Assembly: GCA_016217595.1 (NCBI GenBank) | Contig: JACRHS010000018.1 | Coordinates: forward strand, 1 to 64,000 | DNA: 64,000 nucleotides | Direction: 5' to 3' | From: Opitutia bacterium | GTDB taxonomy: Bacteria; Verrucomicrobiota; Verrucomicrobiia; Opitutales; Opitutaceae | Made by a program: the position numbers and the translations under genes | Notes under the pieces: generated by a model | The model's input: the letters and a program-made list of their open reading frames with translations, nothing else | Told to the model about the DNA's origin: nothing | Database searches by the model: none | Shown here: piece by piece, positions 54,862 to 64,000 of the stretch | Position numbering within the stretch: the stretch's first letter is position 1 | Layout of the letters: the number at the start of each line of letters is the position of its first letter

Positions 54862-57632
54862 TCGAAAGCGACCTCCACGCGGTCGAGGGTGGGATAACGG
54901 TCGCCGTTGTCGGAGACGAATGCGGCACGATATTGCAGGCAACGATCCGTGGCGCGCAGGGCAAACCGGTCGCCGGCGGACGGGGTCCACGGTTGCGCGG
55001 CGAGCTCCTCTGCGGTGGCGGCGGCGCGCCACGAAAATTCCAGTCGCGTCTGGCCCGGCGTCTGCGCGGTCACCTGCAAGCGCGCTTGCGCGCAGGGCTG
55101 CGACCAAGCGAACACCGACGACGTGTAGGTTTGCCGGCGGGTGCGGTCGTGGAGATTGCCGACGTCGGCGCGCTGCATGAAGTGCGGTCCCGTCGTGGGC
55201 AGTCGCAGGGGCAGCGAGTGCTTGAACCGCGCGCCGTCGCCCCAATAGACGAGCGACTCGGTGTCGTGCGTGCCGTTGCGGGTGTGACAGGAGAGGGCGA
55301 TATCGATCCGGCCATCGCTGTTGAAATCGGCGGCCATCGCGCCGTGTCCGCCGTCTTGCAGCAGCTCGGTTTTGCGCAGGTCGTCGAAGCCGTCCGCGCC
55401 GCCCCAGAAGAGGTGCGCCGCCACGCCTTCGCGCGTGTGGCCATAGTGATAGCCGGGCAGAAAAACATCGATCCAGCCGTCGGCGTCGAAATCCGCGAGC
55501 GTGACGCCGATGCCGTCCTGCCCGGGCAACTGGCGCGCGTTGCTGAGTTTGAACCCCACAGGCCCGCCCCAGAAAATGGTGGTGCCAAAATCGAAGAACG
55601 ACGTGTCGGGCATCTTGTGCGAGGTGACAACGAGATCGAGCCAACCGTCGCGATTGAGATCGGCGGTCTTCAGGTCGTTGGCCGCCACGAGCGGCAGCAC
55701 GGTCTGGCGCGTCTCGGCGAAGCCGTCACGCGCGCCCCAGAAAATCGTGACCCGGTGCGCGCGTTCCTGCGCGACGGCGATGTCGAGGACCCCGTCGCGG
55801 TTGAAATCCGCCACGACGTTTTGCCCCTCGGCGCCGTCGGCCCGCAACACCGTGCGGCGGTCGCGGGAAAACCCGTCGGGTCCGCCGCGCCAGATCACGA
55901 CGCGCTCCGGCTCGCCCTCGGGGCTCGGGTGATTGCAGTTGCCGATGAGATCGAGCCAGCCGTCACGGTCGATGTCGGCGACGCTCACGCCCCACAGCGC
56001 GGATTCGCGCAGCACGGTGCGGCGGTCGTCCTTCAAGCCATCGGGTCCGCCCCAAAGAATGTTGAAGCCGAGGCCGGGATGTGGCTCGGCGTTGGCGTGC
56101 ACGATGGAGAGCAGCACGAGATCGACGTAGCCGTCGTCGTTAAGGTCCGCCGCCACCGAGGCGTAACCCGAGCGGATCGAGTAGCGCGAGGTGCGCGCCG
56201 GATCGAAACTGTGGCCATCGCCCCAATACACGGTCACCGGCACGTCCTCGCGGAAACGACCGGCGATGACGTTGCAGAAAATCACCCGCGCGCGTTGCGC
56301 GTCGCTGGTGAGCGCCACGCCGCCCACGCCGGCGGTGTCGACTGCGAAGCCCGGCGTGAAGCCGCCGCGACCGTCGCCGTAAAAGACCTGCGACCGCCCC
56401 TGGTGGGTCGCCTGGCTGCGCGCCGTGCCAATCGCGAGATCGGCGTGTCCGTCGCCGTCGATGTCGCCCGCGGCGAGCGCGGAGGCCCAGGTCACCGGCA
56501 CGGTGGTGATCGGCCGCCGGGTGAAATCGCCCGCGGCATCGCCCCAGAGAATATGGACGCTGTTCTGCGCGGCGGCGCGGTCGGCGAGGATAATTTCGGG
56601 CCGGCCATCGCCGTCGAGATCGGCCACGCGCATGGCGGAGGAACGCGGCGCCGGGAGTTGTCGGGGCGGAGCGAAGTGGCGCGGCGCACCCGTCGCCGGA
56701 ATGAGCACGACGCCGGCAAAACGATACTCGGATTTGCCCGTGGTGGGATCGGTGGAAACGACTTCGCGCACGCCACCGCTGACGAAGAGATCGGGCCATC
56801 CGTCGGCATTGCTATCGGCCACTGCGAGACGACCGGCGGCCGCGGTGCCGAGATCGAGCGCCACGGGTTCGCCCAGCCCGGCGGATTCCTGCCAGTAGAT
56901 CTGGATTCGCCCGGGGTTGTTTTGCAACACGAGCAGTTCGCTGCGGCTGTCGCCGTCGAGATCGGCCACCTGAAGATCGACGGCGCGGGCGACGACAATA
57001 TCCCGCCGCGCTTCGTGGCGGAAGCCGTCGGCGCTCCCCCAATAAATGCGCACGACCGCCTCGGGTCCGTCCTCCGGCGCCCAGCGGGTGCCGTTGAGCA
57101 CGGCGAGGTCGGGCCAGCCGTCGCCGTTGAGATCGCCGACGGCGAGGGCTCGGGCGTCCATCGTCCAGAGATTGGTGCGGCGCGCGCCAGACCAGCCGTC
57201 GCGGTCGGCCCAGAAAACCGAGAGCAGGCGGCGCTTGGTGGTGCCGTTGTCGTTGGGCAGCAGGATCGCCTCGGGCAGACCGTCGCGATTGAGATCGGCG
57301 ATGACCGCGGCGGAGGTGCCGTAAGTCGGCAGCGACAACGCGCGCGGCTGCCGCTGGCCGGCGGCGACTTCGACGCACGACGGCTGGATCGCGCGGCGCT
57401 CGTCGTGCGATGAGTTGAACACGAGGTCGAGAAACCCGTCGCCGTTGAGATCGAAACGGTTGACCGCCTTGATCGAGCCCTGCCGCGTCACGTAGAGGCC
57501 GACGCCGCTGTCAGCAAACTGCCCGGCGGCGAAATCCTCGAAGCTGTCCTGCACCCAATGCGGTGCGGGCGGCGCCGCCACGGCGGCAACCATGCCCACA
57601 CACCCCAGCAGAGTGAGGACGATGCGATTCAT
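54858..57632 (-). CDS. Secreted FG-GAP/VCBS repeat protein
   Basis: 924 residues from ATG 57632, signal peptide MNRIVLTLLGCVGMVAAVAA. About thirteen calcium-loop repeats of the type DLNGDGFLDLVF are seen (others: DLNRDGLPEAIL, DSNADGWPDLFV, DIDGDGHADLAI, DLNDDGYVDLVL, DFNSDGRIDIAL), separated by phrases such as YWGDGHSF and IFWGG. It is expected to fold as one or two seven-bladed beta-propellers, like integrin alpha N-termini. Binding to glycans or proteins at the surface is likely; no catalytic residue recognised. Overlaps of 4 bp at both ends (58-kb Asp-box gene and sigma gene) show a tight operon. Confidence 0.9.
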   Translation of the reverse strand: MNRIVLTLLGCVGMVAAVAAPPAPHWVQDSFEDFAAGQFADSGVGLYVTRQGSIKAVNRFDLNGDGFLDLVFNSSHDERRAIQPSCVEVAAGQRQPRALSLPTYGTSAAVIADLNRDGLPEAILLPNDNGTTKRRLLSVFWADRDGWSGARRTNLWTMDARALAVGDLNGDGWPDLAVLNGTRWAPEDGPEAVVRIYWGSADGFRHEARRDIVVARAVDLQVADLDGDSRSELLVLQNNPGRIQIYWQESAGLGEPVALDLGTAAAGRLAVADSNADGWPDLFVSGGVREVVSTDPTTGKSEYRFAGVVLIPATGAPRHFAPPRQLPAPRSSAMRVADLDGDGRPEIILADRAAAQNSVHILWGDAAGDFTRRPITTVPVTWASALAAGDIDGDGHADLAIGTARSQATHQGRSQVFYGDGRGGFTPGFAVDTAGVGGVALTSDAQRARVIFCNVIAGRFREDVPVTVYWGDGHSFDPARTSRYSIRSGYASVAADLNDDGYVDLVLLSIVHANAEPHPGLGFNILWGGPDGLKDDRRTVLRESALWGVSVADIDRDGWLDLIGNCNHPSPEGEPERVVIWRGGPDGFSRDRRTVLRADGAEGQNVVADFNRDGVLDIAVAQERAHRVTIFWGARDGFAETRQTVLPLVAANDLKTADLNRDGWLDLVVTSHKMPDTSFFDFGTTIFWGGPVGFKLSNARQLPGQDGIGVTLADFDADGWIDVFLPGYHYGHTREGVAAHLFWGGADGFDDLRKTELLQDGGHGAMAADFNSDGRIDIALSCHTRNGTHDTESLVYWGDGARFKHSLPLRLPTTGPHFMQRADVGNLHDRTRRQTYTSSVFAWSQPCAQARLQVTAQTPGQTRLEFSWRAAATAEELAAQPWTPSAGDRFALRATDRCLQYRAAFVSDNGDRYPTLDRVEVAFE

Positions 57633-58759
57633 TGAGCGGCGAGCAGATCGGCGATTTGCGCCTGCGCGGCGAATTTGCCCTGGCCGCTGAACAGCCAGAT
57701 GCGCCCGGGCTCCGGCTCGAAGACGTAGGAATACGAGAGCCATTTGTCCGCCTCGCGCGCGACGATGCGCGGCTTGCTCCAAGTTGCACCCTCGTCGGCC
57801 GAAAGCGCGACAGAGAGCTCCTCGCGGTGCCAGCTGCCCTCGACTTCGGAGTACGGCATGCCGCGGCGTTTGTAGCTGGTGGCGCCCTCAGGATAAAGGC
57901 GGTTCCAGAAAAGGATGAGCTGGCCGTTGGACAACCGCGTCAGGTACGGCGGTGAGCTCGACGACTCGATGGCGCTCGGGCGGAGCGTGCGCCAGTGCAG
58001 GCCGCCGTCTTCGGAAAACGATTCCCAGAGGCGGTCCCAATTGGTGCGGATCAGCATCCAGACGCGGCCGTCGCGCAGCTCGACCATGGTGGGCTCGAAC
58101 GCGCCGTCGTGGTGGCCGTGGCCACCGAGATCGATGATGTTGCCTCCGCGCCAGGTCTGGCCGTTGTCGGCGGAAACGTAGGGACGGATGACGCAACGCA
58201 GCGGCAGCGACGCGTAATATTGCACCAGCACCACCAGGTTGCCGTTGCGCACTTGCAGGAAGTTGATCGGCGGATGTCCGCAGACACCGGTGAAAATTTT
58301 CTGCTGACCGGTCCACGTCTTGCCGCCGTCGAGACTGCGGATGGTCCAGACATCGGCGCTGGATTTGGGGCCGAGCTCGCCGGTGACTTTGTCCCAATCG
58401 TCGATGCGTTTGTCGCGCCAGACCGCGACCAGGACGTTGTCGCGGGTGTTGAGCAACATGATCTGTCCGCCGGGCACGCCGGGGGTGTTGGGCGCATCGA
58501 CGGGGAGATCGGCGCGGATCGCGCGGCGCTCGCCCCAGGTTTTTCCGCCATCGCGGGAGACGACGGTCGAGTTGCCCTGCGTGCTGAGCAAGGCGCCGTC
58601 GGCCAGTTTCAAGATGGTCGAGCACGCGCCGCCGGGTTTCGGCATGATGAGCGGTGTGAACGGCGCGCGGATTTCCGGGGCCGCCGGGGCCGACGAGGGG
58701 GCCAGCAGGGAGAGGCCGGCCAGACAGAGCAGAGCAGTCAGAGCATGGCGGTGAATCAT
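57629..58759 (-). CDS. Secreted Asp-box (sialidase-fold) protein
   Basis: 376 residues from ATG 58759, signal peptide to about APAAP. Five Asp boxes are seen: SRDGGKTW, SLDGGKTW, SADNGQTW, SEDGGLHW and SADEGATW. The classical RIP motif is absent (the first strand has ACSTILKLADG instead), and the region HHDGAFEPTMVELRDGRVWM may hold the catalytic-type Glu. Thus the propeller is sialidase-like but the substrate could differ (for example rhamnogalacturonan or other uronic-type glycans). It is the second gene of the operon and ends with an ATGA overlap. Confidence 0.85.
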   Translation of the reverse strand: MIHRHALTALLCLAGLSLLAPSSAPAAPEIRAPFTPLIMPKPGGACSTILKLADGALLSTQGNSTVVSRDGGKTWGERRAIRADLPVDAPNTPGVPGGQIMLLNTRDNVLVAVWRDKRIDDWDKVTGELGPKSSADVWTIRSLDGGKTWTGQQKIFTGVCGHPPINFLQVRNGNLVVLVQYYASLPLRCVIRPYVSADNGQTWRGGNIIDLGGHGHHDGAFEPTMVELRDGRVWMLIRTNWDRLWESFSEDGGLHWRTLRPSAIESSSSPPYLTRLSNGQLILFWNRLYPEGATSYKRRGMPYSEVEGSWHREELSVALSADEGATWSKPRIVAREADKWLSYSYVFEPEPGRIWLFSGQGKFAAQAQIADLLAAQ

Positions 58760-58794
58760 AGAAAAGGGGAGTGGGTGAAGGGCGTGGGCGCAGC

Positions 58795-60426
58795 TCAACG
58801 CGAGACGGGGTGGCGGACGGCGAGCATCAGATCCAGCCAGCGCAAGGTCCGGGTTTCGCTCGCGGCGAGTTGCACGGTGACTTCGTTTTGGCCCGGGCGC
58901 ACGGCGGCGGCCTCCAGTGAGAATTCGAGCCAGTCGTTATTAGCCTGACCGGCGGCGAGCGGCGTGCCGTTGAGCGCGACGGTCAGCGCGGTGGCCTCGA
59001 TGCGCCGATCGAATTGCAGACGCAGGCGGAGCGACACCGGATCGGTGGCGTTCAACTTTTCGCCGACATGCAGGCGCGCGGTGACGACCTTGCCCGGCGG
59101 AAGCGGACGCGGCGCTGTGGGGTTAAGCGTCTCGACGGTTTGAAAAGATTGGTGCGGCAGGTTGCCGCCCGCCGAGATGCCCACGCCTCGAATGGATGCG
59201 AAATAGTCTTTGTCGAGCCGGCCGAGCGCGGCGGGATCGCCCAGCTCGCGCCACAGTTTGCGGTGCGGATCGAACAGGTTGAAGAGGTAGACGCCGTCGG
59301 CGCCAGCCGCCCAGATGTTGGCGGCGCGTCCGCGATAGGCGAGGTCGGTCATGCGCGGTGCGACTGCGGCTTTGTCCTTCAGGCGCGACTCGTCGAGCGA
59401 AGGATAAATTTTCACGCCGTGCTTGCGGGCGAGCGCCACGCTGTACTCCCAGTCGTTGAGTTGGAGATAACTGCTGACGACGAGTAGATCGAGCAGGTCG
59501 TCGGCGAGCCACTGCGCGAGATCCAAGCCGATGGCGCGCGCATACTCGGCTGAGTCGGGCACGCGCATCGCGATCAGGATCGGCCGGCCGCGCGCGTGAC
59601 CCACGTTTTCCGCCATGGTGCGGATGCGCCGCATCAGATCGGTCATCTGCGCGCATTCCGCGGCGGTCGCGGGCTCGCCCCGGCCGGTGGAGGGGAAGAA
59701 CACCGGGTGGCGGAAGAAATCGAGTTCGACGCCGTCGACATCGTAATTTTGGCAAACCTCCTCGACGTAGCGGAAGGCCAGCTCGCGAATCTCCGCGCGG
59801 GCATAGTTCACCGCCGACCAGGAGCCGTGTTTGAGCGGCTGGTCCGGTTTGCCGAGCAGGTACTCAGGGTGCTCGCGTTTGAGTTTGTTGTTTTTGAACA
59901 GCACCGGGCCCTGGCCGGTTTTACCGCCGTCGTGCGTGTCGTTCATGCGCATCGACCAGAAACACTCCATGCGATGCGCGTGGGCGAAATCGACCATGAC
60001 GCGCAACGGGTCGATGCCGGCCTCCACGAGCGCAGGCATCTGGTTGTGAGCGAAAATATCTTCCTTCGCCAGGTGCAGCTGGCCGACCTTCGTGAAGTGG
60101 GAGAAGTTGCCGAAGCCGGCGGAAAACGTGCAGTAGCTGATTGTGTCCACGTGCGTGCCGGCCAGCGGGGCGGTGCGGGCGGCCAGCATGTCTTCCACCG
60201 AGGGCCGGCGGATTTTGGTGATGGGGTCGTTGCCGTCGTTGTTGAAAATGATGCGACGCGGCCGGTTGAGCGCCGGAGCGCGCCAGGCTTTGCCGGTCAA
60301 TGCGGGTGCTGGCTGGGGAGAGACCTGCGCTTCGGCGCCGGATAACAGTCCGCACAGGCAGAGCATTACGGCCGGCATGAGCGCGCGCAACCGACCGTGA
60401 AAGCGTGGGCTTTGGGCGATGGGCAT
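58795..60426 (-). CDS. Secreted TIM-barrel glycoside hydrolase-like protein (GHL10-like)
   Basis: About 543 residues from ATG 60426; alternative starts at 60453 and at residue 26 (MPAVMLCLCGLLSG), the latter giving the signal peptide. The barrel shows PRRIIFNNDGNDP, VDTISYCTFSAGFGNF, HRMECFWSMRMNDTHD, and DVDGVELDFFRHPVFF, in which the acidic residues after beta-strand 4 resemble catalytic positions of GHL10-like hydrolases. A C-terminal beta domain follows (LRLRLQFDRRIEATALTVAL). Substrate unknown. It heads the six-gene operon down to the TonB receptor. Confidence 0.72.
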   Translation of the reverse strand: MPIAQSPRFHGRLRALMPAVMLCLCGLLSGAEAQVSPQPAPALTGKAWRAPALNRPRRIIFNNDGNDPITKIRRPSVEDMLAARTAPLAGTHVDTISYCTFSAGFGNFSHFTKVGQLHLAKEDIFAHNQMPALVEAGIDPLRVMVDFAHAHRMECFWSMRMNDTHDGGKTGQGPVLFKNNKLKREHPEYLLGKPDQPLKHGSWSAVNYARAEIRELAFRYVEEVCQNYDVDGVELDFFRHPVFFPSTGRGEPATAAECAQMTDLMRRIRTMAENVGHARGRPILIAMRVPDSAEYARAIGLDLAQWLADDLLDLLVVSSYLQLNDWEYSVALARKHGVKIYPSLDESRLKDKAAVAPRMTDLAYRGRAANIWAAGADGVYLFNLFDPHRKLWRELGDPAALGRLDKDYFASIRGVGISAGGNLPHQSFQTVETLNPTAPRPLPPGKVVTARLHVGEKLNATDPVSLRLRLQFDRRIEATALTVALNGTPLAAGQANNDWLEFSLEAAAVRPGQNEVTVQLAASETRTLRWLDLMLAVRHPVSR

Positions 60427-60469
60427 GACGGTTTGGGCAGTGAGGTGAACCAAGCAACGATGCAGCGGA

Positions 60470-60681
60470 CGTTCCGAAAGAACGCCTCGTTGTGCCCCGC
60501 AAGATAGCGCCTACCGCTGGCGGCGGAAACCCGGATTGATGGTTCCAGAGAGGAACCACTTGCGGCTGTCGGCGCAACTGTGGGAACAGGAAAACAGAGA
60601 GGCACATGCCGAAGCGCCCGCCACCCCAGCGATTAGGCGATCAGGCGGCGCGGAGGTGGTTCAAGAGTTATACCACATAAC
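60470..60681. promoter_or_regulatory. Palindromes in the divergent promoter of hydrolase operon and sialidase
   Basis: Three short inverted repeats lie in the 370-bp divergent region: CGTTC-CGAAA-GAACG (60470-60484), TGGTTCC-AGAGA-GGAACCA (60540-60558) and GTTAT-ACCAC-ATAAC (60667-60681). All have 5-7 bp arms and 5-bp spacers, as expected for dimeric regulators. The rest of the region 60427-60796 shows no gene. Confidence 0.45.
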
Positions 60682-60796
60682 CAGAATTGTCCGCCGCCGC
60701 CGGGCGCGCAGACTGTTTGGCGCACTCTCGTTGGCGCCCGGCATTGGTCGCGGGGCGCGTTCGCTCCCACCTTAATATTTCGCCCCGATTCTTTTC

Positions 60797-61999
60797 ATGA
60801 AAATCTGTCTACCGCTCCGTACCGCCCTGCTTCTTGCCCTGTTTCCCTGGACGCTACCACTGGCGTCTGCGGCCGAACCCAGTCCGGAGAATGCCATGGT
60901 GGAAAAGGAAAATCTCTTCGAGGTGACGCCCGAGAACCCGTACCGCTCGATCCGCATCCCGTGCATCCTGGCGCTGCCGGACGACACGGTGCTGGCCTTC
61001 ACCTCGGCGCGCAGTGCGGTGTCAGATTGGGCCACCATCCGGCTGTTGCTGCGGCGCAGTCCGGACGGCGGCAAAACGTGGGAGCCGGCGCGCATCGTGG
61101 CCGACAACGGCAAGGCCGTGACCGACAACCCGGTCGCCATCTGGGATGCCGGCAAGAAGCGCGTGCACTTCCTTTATCAAGTGGACTACAGCCGCTGCTT
61201 TCATCTCTGGAGCGACGACAGCGGCCGGACCTTTTCGCCGCCGGTGGAGATCACGGCGCAGCTGGCGGGCTTCCAGAAGAAATATCCGTGGCATGTGTTT
61301 GCGCCGGGCCCCGGGCACGGCATCCAGCTCAAAAACGGCCGCTTGATCGTGCCGGTCTGGCTCTCGCCGGGTGAGCTCAATCCTTCAGGCAAAGGCCGGG
61401 CGCATCGTCCTTCCGTGACCTCGACAATTTACAGCGACGACCATGGCGCGACCTGGCAGTGCGGCGACATCGTGCCCGATACGTTGAAAAACATGAACGA
61501 GACCGTGGCGGTGGAGGCGGACGACGGCGGTGTGCTTCTCTTCATCCGCAATGAGGATCCCGCATTCCGCAAAGCCATCGCTTACAGTCGCGACGGCGCC
61601 ACCGGTTGGACCAAGCCGGAGTTGAACGAGGCGCTCTATACACCGGTCTGCTTCGCCAGCGCGTTGCGGCTCTCCGGCGCGCCGGACAAGAGCCGTATCC
61701 TGTTTGCCAATCCCGACAGCCGGTTGAAGACCAAGTCGATGGTGAAGTGGGGCGGGCGCACCCGGGAAAACCTCACGATCAAACTCAGCTATGACGGCGG
61801 TAAAACCTGGCCGGTGGCCAAAGTCCTGGAGCCCGGACGCAGCGCCTATTCCGATCTGACGATGCTCTCCGACGGCACGATTCTCTGCTTCTACGAGCAC
61901 GGCTTCATGTCCGACAACAAGTACAACACGCGTTACCTGACTGTCGCCCGGTTCAACTTGGAGTGGCTGACCGACGGCAAAGACTCGCTCCGGCCGTGA
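60797..61999 (+). CDS. Exo-alpha-sialidase (GH33)
   Basis: 400 residues. Signal peptide MKICLPLRTALLLALFPW. Arg of the triad in YRSIRIPCILAL; five Asp boxes or variants (SPDGGKTW, SDDSGRTF, SDDHGATW, SRDGATGW, SYDGGKTW); Glu in NETVAVEADDGGVLLFIRN; Arg in GRTRENLTIKLSYD; Tyr and Glu in SAYSDLTMLSDGTILCFYEHG. All canonical GH33 positions appear present. It is divergent from the six-gene operon headed by the GHL10-like gene and likely coregulated through the shared promoter region. Confidence 0.93.
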   Translation: MKICLPLRTALLLALFPWTLPLASAAEPSPENAMVEKENLFEVTPENPYRSIRIPCILALPDDTVLAFTSARSAVSDWATIRLLLRRSPDGGKTWEPARIVADNGKAVTDNPVAIWDAGKKRVHFLYQVDYSRCFHLWSDDSGRTFSPPVEITAQLAGFQKKYPWHVFAPGPGHGIQLKNGRLIVPVWLSPGELNPSGKGRAHRPSVTSTIYSDDHGATWQCGDIVPDTLKNMNETVAVEADDGGVLLFIRNEDPAFRKAIAYSRDGATGWTKPELNEALYTPVCFASALRLSGAPDKSRILFANPDSRLKTKSMVKWGGRTRENLTIKLSYDGGKTWPVAKVLEPGRSAYSDLTMLSDGTILCFYEHGFMSDNKYNTRYLTVARFNLEWLTDGKDSLRP

Positions 62000-62005
62000 G
62001 CCGGT

Positions 62006-62019
62006 GCGGGCTTGCCCGC
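62006..62019. repeat. GCGGG-CTTG-CCCGC hairpin (REP-like)
   Basis: Perfect 5-bp stem, 4-nt loop, 7 bp after the sialidase stop. The context GTGCGGGCTTGCCCGCG resembles the REP-like unit at 8997-9019. It may also act as a weak terminator. Confidence 0.45.
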
Positions 62020-62041
62020 GTGTTCGCGTAAAACGGCGGCG

Positions 62042-62626
62042 CTACGGTTTCGCCGCGCCGCCCTTGGCCGCAGCCTCGGCTGCGGCTTTGCGTTGGGCTT
62101 CTTCGTAGGCCTTGCGCTGACGCATGCCGATCTCGAGCAAATCGCTCACCAACATGCGCGCTTCCCGCTCCTGGGCTTCGCGTGTGAGCAGCGGCGCGAC
62201 GGGCGGCAACGCGCCGCCGGCGGGGCCGACATTGGGAATGGAGGGCGCGGGCTCGGGCACTTTGCTCGCGATGCCGCCTTTGGATGATGCCGGCTTGCGC
62301 AGAGGCAACGTCTTGGTCTCTGCGCCGACGCGCACGACCGCTTCTTCCCGGACGGTGTCGCAACTGATCACTTCAAGCTCGTCGATCTTGGTGCCGACGG
62401 CGAGCCAGCGTCCGCGATTTTTCGTCGCATCGACCAGACAGACATAGGTCTTGGGTTCGATGATGGTGATGCCCGCCAGTTGCAGGGGCGCGTTTTCGAT
62501 CACGGCTGCGGCGGAAGTGCCGGCGGACAGAAAAGGCGATTCGTTGGTCAAGGTCCCTTCGGCCGCTCCCAGCGGCAGGCTCGCGCAAAGCACGGGCAGG
62601 ACGAGCCATGTCGGACGATATTTCAT
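62042..62626 (-). CDS. Secreted protein, possible secretion/pilus-assembly accessory (GspC/PilP-like)
   Basis: 194 residues with a signal peptide (MKYRPTWLVLPVLCASLPLG). A compact beta-rich segment follows (LQLAGITIIEPKTYVCLVD, RWLAVGTKIDELEVISCD, VVRVGAETKTLPLRK). It resembles the homology region of GspC or PilP, where a small beta domain docks to secretins. The tail is an Ala/Lys/Glu-rich helix (YEEAQRKAAAEAAAK). No other secretion gene is adjacent, so the assignment is tentative. Confidence 0.65.
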   Translation of the reverse strand: MKYRPTWLVLPVLCASLPLGAAEGTLTNESPFLSAGTSAAAVIENAPLQLAGITIIEPKTYVCLVDATKNRGRWLAVGTKIDELEVISCDTVREEAVVRVGAETKTLPLRKPASSKGGIASKVPEPAPSIPNVGPAGGALPPVAPLLTREAQEREARMLVSDLLEIGMRQRKAYEEAQRKAAAEAAAKGGAAKP

Positions 62627-62688
62627 GTGACGGATGGGACCGTAGGGAGCGGCAAAAGGTTCGTCAATTTATCGCGGTTCGTCCGCGG

Positions 62689-63753
<1,065 letters not shown>

Positions 63754-63771
63754 GATGAAATCGAAAGTTGC

Positions 63772-64000
63772 CTAAGTGCGGCGAACAGGGAGCGGCCAGC
63801 CCGCTGCACAGAGCGTAGCCAAGAGTCCTGCCACGGCTGCGGCAAGCGCCATCCCCACCGGTTTGGACGGCAACATTTCCGGAGTTGCGGCAACGTATAA
63901 AGCGGCAAAATAGGCGCAGGCGGCGAGCGCAACACCTGCCAGTGCTAACCCGTGGAGCCGGCTCATGGCCCAAACGGTGAGGCTGAAAAATAAAAGCAGT
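63772..64000 (-). CDS. C-terminal part of a polytopic membrane protein (runs off the right edge)
   Basis: The frame is open from the window end, and codons before the internal ATG at 63966 also read as a membrane helix (LLLFFSLTVWAMSRL). So this is the end of a longer protein rather than a 64-residue one. At least two further helices are seen (LALAGVALAACAYFAALYVA and PVGMALAAAVAGLLATLCAA), with a short basic tail. The family is not identifiable. Same strand as the epimerase, 18 bp upstream, so probably one operon. Confidence 0.6.
   Translation of the reverse strand, partial: LLLFFSLTVWAMSRLHGLALAGVALAACAYFAALYVAATPEMLPSKPVGMALAAAVAGLLATLCAAGWPLPVRRT

Noticed and set aside
54933-57413. An 826-codon plus-strand open frame opposite the FG-GAP gene
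   Set aside because: Antisense shadow with repetitive EIGD/RRHRH translation mirroring the calcium-loop repeats; no start context or domain.

Overview
The window is high-GC bacterial DNA and reads as a chromosomal segment of a Verrucomicrobiota bacterium, most likely Opitutaceae-like. The basis is family-level recognition: TonB receptors that begin with a short 'SVFEV' segment and end in Phe, many secreted glycan-active proteins, FecR/ECF modules, ECF sigma factors with membrane-anchored C-terminal extensions, and the 9-bp tandem array at 2029-2055. No rRNA, tRNA, CRISPR array, phage or insertion sequence was recognised.

Layout. 1-8.9 kb: the start of a secreted polysaccharide-lyase-like gene, a sialate O-acetylesterase, VanZ-like protein, ligA, a secreted beta-propeller-like protein, a sugar isomerase-like TIM barrel and a Cu+ P-type ATPase. 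9-16 kb: a Cache-HAMP membrane protein, a sigma factor fused to a transmembrane helix and an STN/secretin-N-like domain, EttA, an MsrA lipoprotein and a second membrane-tethered sigma factor. 16-22 kb: glycosyltransferase, Hsp33-like chaperone, PnuC plus a NadR-type kinase (nicotinamide riboside salvage), TcdA and a GH29 fucosidase. 22-25 kb: a third membrane-tethered sigma factor whose outer domain is shared with the two genes after it. 25-34 kb: thioesterase, VOC pseudogene fragment, EF-hand protein, orphan histidine kinase, then a translationally coupled three-gene phosphorelay. 34-50 kb: sulfatase, then a sialoglycan locus (three sialidase-fold proteins, two tandem TonB receptors, an esterase) flanked by two paralogous GntR/LacI-type regulators. 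50-62 kb: an operon of GHL-like hydrolase, Asp-box protein, FG-GAP protein, ECF sigma, FecR and STN-TonB receptor, with a GH33 sialidase divergent from it. 62-64 kb: a secretion-system-like small protein, an NAD epimerase and a partial membrane protein.

How it fits together. The carbohydrate genes (acetylesterase, fucosidase, sulfatase, sialidases, esterases, TonB receptors) point to breakdown of sialylated, sulfated or fucosylated glycans outside the cell or in the periplasm. No sialic-acid catabolic genes (nanA/nanK/nanE) are seen here. A repeated site, GTTTCGC-N17-G(T/A)TATG(C/T), lies about 100 bp before the first sialidase and both tandem receptors and could tie them into one regulon.

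The least conventional element is the set of three ECF sigma factors that each carry a predicted membrane helix and a different outer domain. In one case (22166-25099) that outer LTPEQ-containing domain also appears in a membrane-anchored neighbour and in a small, now frameshifted, secreted protein. This suggests a self-contained trans-envelope signalling module in which the sigma factor is its own sensor.
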